IMG/VR virus record: IMGVR_UViG_3300044972_000546
Span: 1-22,849 of that record
DNA from: a virus
DNA length: 22,849 nucleotides
Reading direction: 5' to 3' (one strand)
Shown: one piece after another, positions 1 through 7,700 of the stretch
How the letters are laid out: each line of letters opens with the position of its first letter
Position numbering within the stretch: position 1 is the first letter of the stretch
Notes under the pieces: generated by a model
Databases searched by the model: none
The model's input: only the letters and a program-made list of their open reading frames with translations
Told to the model about the DNA's origin: nothing
Translations under genes and position numbers: made by a program

Positions 1-102
1 GCACGAGCGTTTGAGAAAGAGTTTCTTGACCTCGCATTTAATTTAGGCTTTATTACAAATCACGGAGACGATTATGACAAAGAAGACGACGGTTATTGGT
101 AA
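1..102 (+). CDS. 3' end of an unknown gene (partial)
   Basis: An open frame runs from the first base to a TAA at 100-102 and gives a 33-residue C-terminus that is acidic at its end, with a run of Asp, Glu and Tyr and a final Trp. The start lies outside the window. No family can be named from so short a tail. It overlaps the next small gene by 29 bases in another frame, and its last codons contain the GGAG (64-67) that fits as that gene's ribosome binding site. It is probably part of the same rightward metabolic operon as the ribonucleotide reductase. Confidence 0.6.
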   Translation, partial: ARAFEKEFLDLAFNLGFITNHGDDYDKEDDGYW

Positions 103-199
103 CATCCTTTCAGGCGTGTATTGGTATGGCATTGTGCTTGTTGGTGCTATCCTCGCTGGCGTAGCGTTTAATGTGTTCCTCACCTTTGCAGGATTCTAA
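74..199 (+). CDS. 41-residue single-pass membrane protein
   Basis: The ATG at 74 has GGAG at 64-67, six bases upstream, and the frame ends in TAA at 197-199. That TAA shares its last A with the ATG of the reductase gene (TAATG), a typical coupling junction. The product begins with Met-Thr-Lys-Lys-Thr-Thr and is then almost wholly hydrophobic: residues about 8-40 are rich in Ile, Val, Leu, Gly, Ala, Trp and Tyr and could form one transmembrane helix, with the basic N-terminus likely inside the cell. No family is recognised. Good spacing, a plausible start and the coupled stop all argue that it is real. Function is unknown, and it could be a small inner-membrane effector acting on the host. Confidence 0.6.
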   Translation: MTKKTTVIGNILSGVYWYGIVLVGAILAGVAFNVFLTFAGF

Positions 200-2058
200 T
201 GAACGACTATCAGCAATTCATTCATCGGAGTAGGTATGCCCGATACCTTGAGGACAAGGGGCGACGAGAGACTTGGGAAGAGACGGTAGACCGCTACATG
301 GCTAACGTAGTTGGTACAAAGGTAGACCCGTTGGTAGCGGAGCAGATTAGGCAAGCAATCCTCAATATGGAAGTGATGCCGTCTATGCGTGGCTTGATGA
401 CGGCTGGCAAGGCACTGGAGCGTGACAATGTTGCACTATTCAATTGTAGCTACATTCCTTGTGACCATCCCAGAGCGTTTGATGAGGCTATGTATATCCT
501 CATGTGCGGTACTGGCGTGGGCTTTACTGTCGAGCGTCAGGACATATCTAAGCTTCCTGTCGTCTCTGATGAGATGCACGACACGGACACTACAATCGTT
601 GTGGAGGACTCTAAACTTGGATGGGCAAAAGCATTCAAAGAGCTTATCTCAATGCTCTACGCAGGACAAATCCCTAAGTGGGATGTGGCTAAGGTTAGAC
701 CAGCTGGAGCAAGACTTAAGGTGTTTGGAGGACGAGCTTCTGGCCCTGAGCCTCTCATCTCCCTCTTTAAGTTCTGTGTTAAAACATTCAAAGGAGCTGT
801 AGGACGCAAGCTTAACAGCATCGAATGCCATGACATCATGTGCAAGATTGGCGAGACTGTTGTGGTGGGTGGTGTACGGCGCTCGGCTCTGATTAGCCTG
901 AGCAATCTGTCTGACGATAGAATGCGCAATGCTAAGAGTGGTGCGTGGTGGGAGAACAACCCACAGCGTAGCTTGGCTAACAACAGCGTGTGCTACACAG
1001 AGAAGCCTGACATGCTTGCATTCATGAAAGAATGGCAAGCCATGTACGAGAGCCAGTCTGGTGAGCGTGGCATCTTCAATCGCATTGCAGCTAAGAAGCA
1101 AGCAGGCAAGAACGGACGGCGGGACACTAACCACGAGTTTGGCACTAACCCTTGCAGTGAAATCATCCTGCGTCCGTATCAGTTCTGCAACCTCACTGAA
1201 GTGGTGTGCCGTGCTGATGATACACAGGAGAGCCTCAAGCGTAAGGTAGAGCTTGCCACTATCCTTGGTACGATTCAAGCTACCTTCACTGAGTTCCGCT
1301 ATCTGCGTAACATCTGGAAGCGTAACACAGAAGAGGAAGCATTGCTTGGCGTTAGCTTCACAGGCATGATGGATAGCCCGTTGAAAGACATGTATTATGA
1401 AAGCGCAGACCAACTAGAGGAGCTTAAAGCGCATGCCGTGGAAACAAATAAAGTCTGGGCTGAACGACTCGGAATCAACCAGTCTACGGCAATTACTTGC
1501 GTCAAGCCATCGGGAACGGTTTCGCAGCTCGTTGACTCTGCTAGCGGCTTGCATCCTCGCTTTAGTCCTTTCTATGTACGTCGTGTAAGAAACAGCGTCA
1601 ATGACCCCCTGACACAATTCTTGGCAAGCCAAGGCGTGCCGTGGGAGATGGACAAGATGAGCCCTAACACGGCTGTGTTCAGCTTCCCTCAGAAGAGTCC
1701 TGATGGTGCTGTGTGTAAGGATGGCCTCACGGCGATTCAGCAGATGGAGTATTGGAAACACATCCAAGACAATTGGTGTGAGCACAAGCCTTCCATCACC
1801 GTCTACTACGGAGCTGATGAGTACATGGAGCTAGGTGCGTGGGTGTGGGAGCACTTCGATGAGGTGAGTGGTGTGGCATTCCTGCCTCGCCTTGAGCACA
1901 CATACGAACAGGCTCCTTATGAAGAAATCACAAAGGAGCAGTATGAAGAACTTGTGTCAACAATGCCAGTCATTGATTGGAGCCAATTCGCAGAAGCCGA
2001 AGACAACACAGAAGGGAGTCAAACCCTCGCGTGTTTCGGAAGCTCATGTGAGATTTGA
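199..2058 (+). CDS. nrdJ: Class II (adenosylcobalamin-dependent) ribonucleoside-triphosphate reductase
   Basis: This enzyme reduces ribonucleotides to deoxyribonucleotides in the cytoplasm, using adenosylcobalamin to generate a thiyl radical. The residues match the monomeric Lactobacillus leichmannii type. Cys83 (NCSY) and Cys330 are the active-site redox pair. Cys319 and Glu321 in NPCSEI (317-322) are the thiyl-radical cysteine and catalytic acid; the 11-residue spacing 319-330 equals that of Cys408-Cys419 in L. leichmannii. Cys612 and Cys617 near the C-terminus form the CX4C shuttle pair. KPSGTVSQL (436-444) is another family signature. At 619 residues it is about 120 shorter than the L. 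leichmannii enzyme, with the loss spread over the N-terminus and the stretch between Cys83 and Cys319. The ATG overlaps the preceding stop, and AGGA lies at 190-193. No thioredoxin-like reductant is seen in this window, so it may come from the host or elsewhere in the phage genome. Confidence 0.95.
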   Translation: MNDYQQFIHRSRYARYLEDKGRRETWEETVDRYMANVVGTKVDPLVAEQIRQAILNMEVMPSMRGLMTAGKALERDNVALFNCSYIPCDHPRAFDEAMYILMCGTGVGFTVERQDISKLPVVSDEMHDTDTTIVVEDSKLGWAKAFKELISMLYAGQIPKWDVAKVRPAGARLKVFGGRASGPEPLISLFKFCVKTFKGAVGRKLNSIECHDIMCKIGETVVVGGVRRSALISLSNLSDDRMRNAKSGAWWENNPQRSLANNSVCYTEKPDMLAFMKEWQAMYESQSGERGIFNRIAAKKQAGKNGRRDTNHEFGTNPCSEIILRPYQFCNLTEVVCRADDTQESLKRKVELATILGTIQATFTEFRYLRNIWKRNTEEEALLGVSFTGMMDSPLKDMYYESADQLEELKAHAVETNKVWAERLGINQSTAITCVKPSGTVSQLVDSASGLHPRFSPFYVRRVRNSVNDPLTQFLASQGVPWEMDKMSPNTAVFSFPQKSPDGAVCKDGLTAIQQMEYWKHIQDNWCEHKPSITVYYGADEYMELGAWVWEHFDEVSGVAFLPRLEHTYEQAPYEEITKEQYEELVSTMPVIDWSQFAEAEDNTEGSQTLACFGSSCEI

Positions 2059-2070
2059 GGAGATTAAGAA

Positions 2071-2274
2071 ATGGCTATCTACTCATACGACTGCCAAGAG
2101 CACGGACGATTTGAAATAACTCGCCCGATGGCAGAGAGTGACGAGCAGGGGGAATGCCCTGCCTGTCACAAGCTCTGGGATAGAGTGAAGTTTGTAGACG
2201 CTACGATAGCCCACGACTACAAGGGGCTATGGATGAAGAACCACGGCGGATACAGTGTCATGGATAAGAAGTAA
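2071..2274 (+). CDS. Small zinc-ribbon protein, FmdB-like
   Basis: This is a 67-residue protein with Cys8 and His11 (CQEH), then Cys29 and Cys32 (CPAC), a CxxH...CxxC set that could hold one zinc ion. The opening MAIYSYDC and the segment FEITRPMAE resemble the N-terminal zinc ribbon of FmdB-type putative regulatory proteins, which usually read IYEYxC and FExxQxMs. One ligand is His here instead of the usual Cys. A strong AGGAG at 2058-2062 lies eight bases before the ATG and overlaps the reductase stop, so the two genes are probably translated from one message. The last gene before the terminator, it may bind nucleic acid or a protein; its actual role is unknown. Zinc binding and family are inferred from motif spacing only. 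Confidence 0.65.
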   Translation: MAIYSYDCQEHGRFEITRPMAESDEQGECPACHKLWDRVKFVDATIAHDYKGLWMKNHGGYSVMDKK

Positions 2275-2277
2275 TAG

Positions 2278-2310
2278 AAAGCCCCGCATCGCTGCGGGGC
2301 TCTTTCTTTA
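2278..2310. terminator. Bidirectional rho-independent terminator between convergent operons
   Basis: A perfect 9-bp stem, AGCCCCGCA (2280-2288) paired with TGCGGGGCT (2293-2301), encloses a TCGC loop. On the plus strand it is followed by CTTTCTTTA; on the minus strand by TTTCTATTAC. It lies exactly between the stop of the plus-strand zinc-ribbon gene (2274) and the stop of the minus-strand transglycosylase gene (2308-2310), so it can end transcription from both sides. Confidence 0.88.
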
Positions 2311-2847
2311 TCTGCGATTTAATTCCGTCATGACTTTTGGAATATAATCTCTTGTCTCCTTCGGGGCGCTCTGCAATGCTTTGTCTACATTACCATTGGC
2401 ACGCTTCAAAGCCTTCTCCCAATTTCCCGGCCCCCAATTGTAAGCTGCCAATCCACCTATCGGCCCATATCTTTTATTCATGGCATCGAGGTAGTCACGC
2501 CCAACTCTTCGTAGCTCAGGAATTGACCTATCTTTTGCAGGAGTTACGCCAAATCCTGGGTCTAGTAATGTTTTTGGCATGGTCTGCATCGGCCCAATAG
2601 CACCCTTTGGCGACACTGCACGAGGATTCCCACCAGACTCCACCTTCTCTACGGCTGCGTACAGTCTGCTATCGGGACGCTCATATCGAGTGAGCATTGG
2701 TTGTTGCCTAGACGTCTGCATCTTATCTCTAAGAGTGTTTCTAATTCTCTGCAACGGGTCTAAGGACAAGGCAGACTTTGGAGCTTCCTGAGCAACCTGC
2801 TCGTTCCTTCTCAATCCGTTCCTAATCTTCTGCAGGGGGTCTTCCAT
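2308..2847 (-). CDS. Virion lytic transglycosylase (SLT domain)
   Basis: This 179-residue protein likely cuts the glycan strands of peptidoglycan so that the phage DNA channel can cross the cell wall. The SLT/lysozyme-like fold covers roughly residues 59-175. Glu70 in the ESGGNP motif (70-75) is the expected catalytic acid, followed by GPMQ (85-88), AYNWGPGN (135-142) and Tyr168 in the RDYIPKV segment, the usual family motifs. The first 55 residues are not part of the fold and contain two near-identical 11-residue blocks, DPLQ-K-IRNGLR (3-13) and DPLQ-R-IRNTLR (30-40). The ATG overlaps the stop of the preceding gene (TAATG), and it is the last gene of the late operon. In T7 this activity is the N-terminal domain of gp16; here it is separate. 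Its position makes a virion enzyme more likely than a lysis enzyme. Confidence 0.88.
   Translation of the reverse strand: MEDPLQKIRNGLRRNEQVAQEAPKSALSLDPLQRIRNTLRDKMQTSRQQPMLTRYERPDSRLYAAVEKVESGGNPRAVSPKGAIGPMQTMPKTLLDPGFGVTPAKDRSIPELRRVGRDYLDAMNKRYGPIGGLAAYNWGPGNWEKALKRANGNVDKALQSAPKETRDYIPKVMTELNRR
2757..2841 (-). repeat. Duplicated DPLQ-x-IRN-x-LR motif at the transglycosylase N-terminus
   Basis: Residues 3-13 and 30-40 of the transglycosylase share the pattern DPLQ[K/R]IRN[G/T]LR, 27 residues apart. At DNA level the two copies have diverged, mostly at third positions, so the protein motif rather than the DNA is conserved. Basic amphipathic helices of this kind could be docking tags; that is inference. 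Confidence 0.7.
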
Positions 2848-4766
2848 TATTCAGTACCCCCACCAGTAACTCTGTCATTCAGCTTATAGAAGATTGTGGT
2901 AAACGATTCCACGCCAACCGGATAACGGCGCTCTGCCTCTGCATTGTAAGCATCCCAAACAGCAAACAACTTCTTCTGTTCACTTGCAGGAAGCGCAGTT
3001 AGCCTTGTGTTTGGACGGAGCAGAACTGGCTCACCAGAGCTTGACAGCTTAAAGGTCTTCGGAGAGCCTTGTTCGTAGTAGCTAGCAATATGCGACTTGT
3101 AATCAACAGGTGCAAAGTATGTTCTCAGCACTTCCGACGAACTCATCACAGTGCCGTCTTGCTTTGTGTAGCTGACGTTAGGCAGGTTGGTCTTGCCGAG
3201 CTCCCTGTACATAGTCTCAGACGCTCTGGTAACTAGAGCACTAAGGGTGATGTCAACAGCTTCAGGCTGTCCAGACTCGTTGTACAGCTTATCTACATAA
3301 CCATTCGGAACAAGCGACCTAGCAATTCTAGGCAATACGCCAGAACTTGCACTCATAAACTCACTTGCAGGAACATACACACGACTCGTTTTAGCTTTGT
3401 CTGTGTACACTTCATACGTAAACGGAGCCGTGACATCAATGAACGAGGCTAGGTGTCCTTCAGGGTTGTTTTTAATGCTAGCCTGTAGATTGCCAGTAGA
3501 GGAAGCCAACCCATTGAGTCCGTTGTTGACCATCTGACCAGTAATTTTAGAGCTAATGGCAGGGTTATCAATGTACCCCATGCCCTCGTTAGTGAGCTTA
3601 CTGCCAATGGAAACCGCAGTCATGACGTTCTTCTGAGTGGGCTCGTCCAAGAAACTCACAAGTGGCGCCAGCTTCGCAAGCGGAGCTTTATCAGCCGCTG
3701 TCTCGTTGGCAACTGTCTCTGCGGTTCTGAGCGTAACGTACTTAGCAGGGGAGTACTCACCGTTCTCGGGGTCGTAGTAGTCCTCGATAATTCCATTAAT
3801 TCTTCCGATAATAGCGTCTCGCTTCTTACCGACATCTGAGCCAGCCGAGAAGCTAAGTGCTGCAAGCTCTTCTTTGAGTATGTTAAGGTTGTTCTTAAAC
3901 ACCCTTGAATTCTCAGTTCTGGCGAGGATGTCAGCTTCTGTAGTGGGTAGCGGCTTAGCCAAGTCATCAGTGAGACTCTTTTCAACTTGCGCTAGCTTAG
4001 CCTCTGCCGAGTCCACAGCCTTGATGCTGACATATTTGGTGTCTGAACTAATTCCCTTAGCTAAAGCCTCTGCCCCAGCAATCGCTGCACTCGGGTCTTT
4101 GCCATACAAAAGTCTGAGGTTAATTGCCTCTTGAGCAATTTCAGCTGCGCCAGCAGCAGAGCCGTTTTCCTTCGCATACTTCTCAATAGGGCCAAGGATG
4201 TCGTTAAGATTGGAGAAGGTAAGGCTAGGCTTACCCTTATCCTCCAGAGCCTTGAGCTGGGAAAGATAGTCTTGCATAGCAGCGCCCTCAACATCCATGC
4301 CGAGTTCATTCCTGATGATGGCACGAAACTCAGGGGCTAAGTCAGGGCGCCTACGGATGTTCTCTCTGAGCCACTTCTCTGCAGAAATCTGCATGTCTGT
4401 AATCTTCTGGCGACCCTGCTTAACGGCAAGGTCTTCTCTCAGAATCATACTTCTTGAGTCATTCAGCAACTTCTTATCTGCCTCACTCATCTGGTCTTCG
4501 CTAAGCAGTCCGTTAGCCAGCTTAGATTCGAGGATGCTGCCTTGAATGAACAGGGCTTCTTGAGGAGCTCCAGCGCCAAGCTTCATGACGTTCTCTTCCA
4601 TCTGACGCACTGGAGCCTCAAACTTCTCTAGTTCGTTCTGCTTGTTTACGGCAGCAAGGCCAGAGCCAATAACCTCTACTGCTTGAGCCACCGCCGTGTT
4701 CACAGGCTTCACATAAGTGTTTGTACCCACCTGAATGTCTTGCGTTTTATAATCAGAAACTGCCAT
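2847..4766 (-). CDS. Internal virion (ejection) protein, T7 gp15-like by position
   Basis: This 639-residue, largely alpha-helical soluble protein is rich in Ala, Glu, Lys and Leu, with no signal peptide or clear membrane span. It lies directly after the giant core protein gene (two bases apart) and overlaps the transglycosylase gene by one base, so the three are very likely made together. Size, composition and place match T7 gp15 (747 residues), a core protein ejected into the host that forms part of the trans-envelope DNA channel. No catalytic motif is visible. AGAGGA lies seven bases before the ATG and supports this start. The call rests on gene order and composition, not on a recognised sequence signature. 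In T7 the gp15 gene precedes the gp16 gene; here the large protein comes first. Confidence 0.6.
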   Translation of the reverse strand: MAVSDYKTQDIQVGTNTYVKPVNTAVAQAVEVIGSGLAAVNKQNELEKFEAPVRQMEENVMKLGAGAPQEALFIQGSILESKLANGLLSEDQMSEADKKLLNDSRSMILREDLAVKQGRQKITDMQISAEKWLRENIRRRPDLAPEFRAIIRNELGMDVEGAAMQDYLSQLKALEDKGKPSLTFSNLNDILGPIEKYAKENGSAAGAAEIAQEAINLRLLYGKDPSAAIAGAEALAKGISSDTKYVSIKAVDSAEAKLAQVEKSLTDDLAKPLPTTEADILARTENSRVFKNNLNILKEELAALSFSAGSDVGKKRDAIIGRINGIIEDYYDPENGEYSPAKYVTLRTAETVANETAADKAPLAKLAPLVSFLDEPTQKNVMTAVSIGSKLTNEGMGYIDNPAISSKITGQMVNNGLNGLASSTGNLQASIKNNPEGHLASFIDVTAPFTYEVYTDKAKTSRVYVPASEFMSASSGVLPRIARSLVPNGYVDKLYNESGQPEAVDITLSALVTRASETMYRELGKTNLPNVSYTKQDGTVMSSSEVLRTYFAPVDYKSHIASYYEQGSPKTFKLSSSGEPVLLRPNTRLTALPASEQKKLFAVWDAYNAEAERRYPVGVESFTTIFYKLNDRVTGGGTE

Positions 4767-4768
4767 AA

Positions 4769-7700
4769 TTAATCCTCTTGTGTGCCTTCCAGCGTTTTAA
4801 TGTCTTGTTCCTTGAGCAGCCAATCGTTGCCGATTTGCTGAAGCACAGGGTCTTTCTGCCCGAACTTGCTAAAAATCATATCCAGCACCCATCCCATATG
4901 TCCCTTGCCATTCGGGGCAAGCTGAACCTCGCCAATCAACCTCCGGCTAAGCTCTGCCTCACTACCGCCACCTGCCTGTGCCTTTGAGAGGCGCTCCCGA
5001 AGCCCGTCCACAATCTCCTGCCTGTCTTCCTTTGGAAGCGTGACAAGCAACAGCTTGATGGTGCTCTCGGTATCCTCTCGGACTGCTTCTATGTACTCAT
5101 ACTTCGAGTCTGCAGGAACGCTTTCAGACTGCTTCAGGATGTATGTCCAGAACTTGTTAACTTGGCTTCTGATTGCAGCATCACGCTCCTTTGTAGGAGC
5201 CCCAAGTTGGTCTTGGTAGTTGCTAATCTTCTGCATCTGCTTTCTAGCAGCAAAGTAGGCTTCGTCTGATTCCATAGGAACTCCGAATGCCGTGCCAATG
5301 CGCTTTCTGATTGTATCAGCTGCCACGACATCACGGAACCCCTTGGTTTCATAATGCTCTTCTGCTCTCAGCACCATTGCATCGTCCATCAAGCCTGAGC
5401 CCTGTCTTGCCAGTGTGACGATAGCAGCGCTATACAAACGCTCCTTCTCTTCCGGAGTCAGCAGGTCTTCATTAAGGGCATCAGTACCAATTAGCTTCGT
5501 AGCAGTTGTGGCGAAGTCGTAGAAGCCAGTCAGCTTCTTACCGCCCGTACCACCAAGCGTATTGAGGGTGGCTTTTGCAACACTACCGAGGCCGTCTACG
5601 TTGCGCCACTCGTCAATCAAGTCTCCAAACTTAATCATACGCTCGTAGAAGAACTCAGGAGATGCGCCCAAGCTCATTATCTGATTCAGCCTGAGATTAT
5701 CTGCTCTGTTACCAAGCTCGTCCTCGTCGCCAAAGAAGGCATTGCCGATACCAGCAATGATGTTGTTGCCCCATGCGCTAACTACGCCCTGCTCAATGAC
5801 GTCACCGCCATTAAGCTCATTCCAAATTCCAAGGCGCCTACTTCTTTCTTCTTCAGTGATGCTCTCGCTCTTGAGATAGAATTCCTCAAAGCCAGCCCTA
5901 ACTGCCTTACCGAATGCCGTGGCATCTGCGCCAAACATAACTGCCTGAGATAGAGCAATAGTAGCCTTTTCCGAGTTGGTGAGGAGCTTGCTACCACCAG
6001 CAAATGCTGGCAGAATGTTCAGGGCTTGCTTGTAGCCGAAGCCTGTGAACTGGAACCACGAAGCGCCAAAGCCTTTCTGGAATCCAACACGACCCTCTGG
6101 AGTCATGTTACCAATCCACTCCATCGTCTTACCAGAGAGCATCTTACGACCGCCATCTGTAGTGACATCGAATGCCTTGTTCTTTCTATTAGCATTGAAC
6201 AGCGTCAGGAAGGTGGTCACTGTGTTCTGGTGCTCGCCATAAGCAAAGCCAGAGTTTTCCACAGCCTTCATCGGGGCTGACACAAAGTACTTCTTCAAGA
6301 AGTCTCCTGCATCCTCCAACCTGCTGCCCTTTACGGAGCCCCCTTGTTTCGACATCGCCTTCAGAGTGCGGAGCTCAAGCTCAGTCTTCATACCACCGCG
6401 AACCTTGGTGTTATGTGCAACCTGATTCCACAAACCGCCCTCTAGGTAGGTACGCACCATGCCCTTGAGTTCGTTAAGGCTAACTCCCATGTCTTTAGCG
6501 TGTCCTGCCAATGCCGCATCCATCTCTTTCGGGCTGAACACACCACGCACAGCAGAGTCCTGATAGTAGAACAGGGCTTGCTGGAACGAGTGCTGCTGCC
6601 TAAACAGAGCCTTAGTCATGGCTAACGGATGCGCCACGTTGGAGAGCATCTGCGCAGAGTTCATAAAGAACTGCCTGTGCGGAGCCATAATGATTGTTGT
6701 GATGTAGTTGATGGAAGCAAACATGCTCAGAGGGTTGCCCCATTTCTGAGCTTTAGACAGCGCCCAGCTCTCTAAGAACGGGAGCCTACTAGCTGCCAAT
6801 GATGCAGTCTTCTTCATCATCCACGACACGCCACGAGCAATGAAGTCTGGATTAAGCTCAAAGCCCTCTGTCGTAGTAGCCCATCGTCTAGCCGAGTTCC
6901 AAGCATCGAGCTGCTCTCCCTTCAGCTTCGATGGGTCTCGCAAGTCTTCCATAGTAGTGGCAACCCTACCCGACTGAATCGTATCAGCACTAAGCAAATC
7001 ATTCGCCTTTGCAAACTCATGAAGCTGCTTGTTTCTATGCTGGATGAACGAGCCTTTTGTGTAGTTGTTGGCAAGCACAGAAAACATTGCATCTGCCGCT
7101 TCCAGTGGGTCTAGCTTGTTGCTCACCGCATCCATGCCAGAGGCATTGATGATTTCATTGCCCGACTTGTGCCCGTACACAACGCCCTGAAGGTTCTCAT
7201 AAATCTCTTGAGCCCTCTTGGTTGTCTGCAGGGAGTCCTTATAACCAGAGAAGTATTCCTGACCAAACTGCATGTACTTCTTCGTCATTTCAGGAGTGTT
7301 CTTAAAGTCTTCAATGAGCTTAGCGGCATCCTTCGTAGTCTCAGATGTACCAATCAGCCACTTGTTTCCCTGAGCCGTAACGCCATACACAGAGATTTGA
7401 CCACGCATCATCTCAGGGAAGTAGCCCGATGAGTACGGGAGCACACCGCCAACGCCAATTTCACCAACGGCCTTCTGAGTAGCGCCCTTGGAGATTATGG
7501 AGTAGGCGACCTCATCGTCACCCACCCACTCAGCCATCTTATGACGATACAACCCAGAGCCCGACTTCTTAGCCGCGTCCAGTTGTGCCAAAGACATTCT
7601 CTCAACCCGCACTCCTTTCTCGTCAATTACGCGTACGGAAATAGTGTCACGAATTGCGACCTCTCCAAGGTCAGCCTCTTTAGCGAGGTTGAGCATCTTG

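Noticed and set aside
649-1413. Long minus-strand open frame (254 residues) inside the reductase gene
   Set aside because: It is antisense to a firmly identified gene, Cys- and Leu-rich with no recognisable domain, and lies in the mirror frame where long shadows are common.
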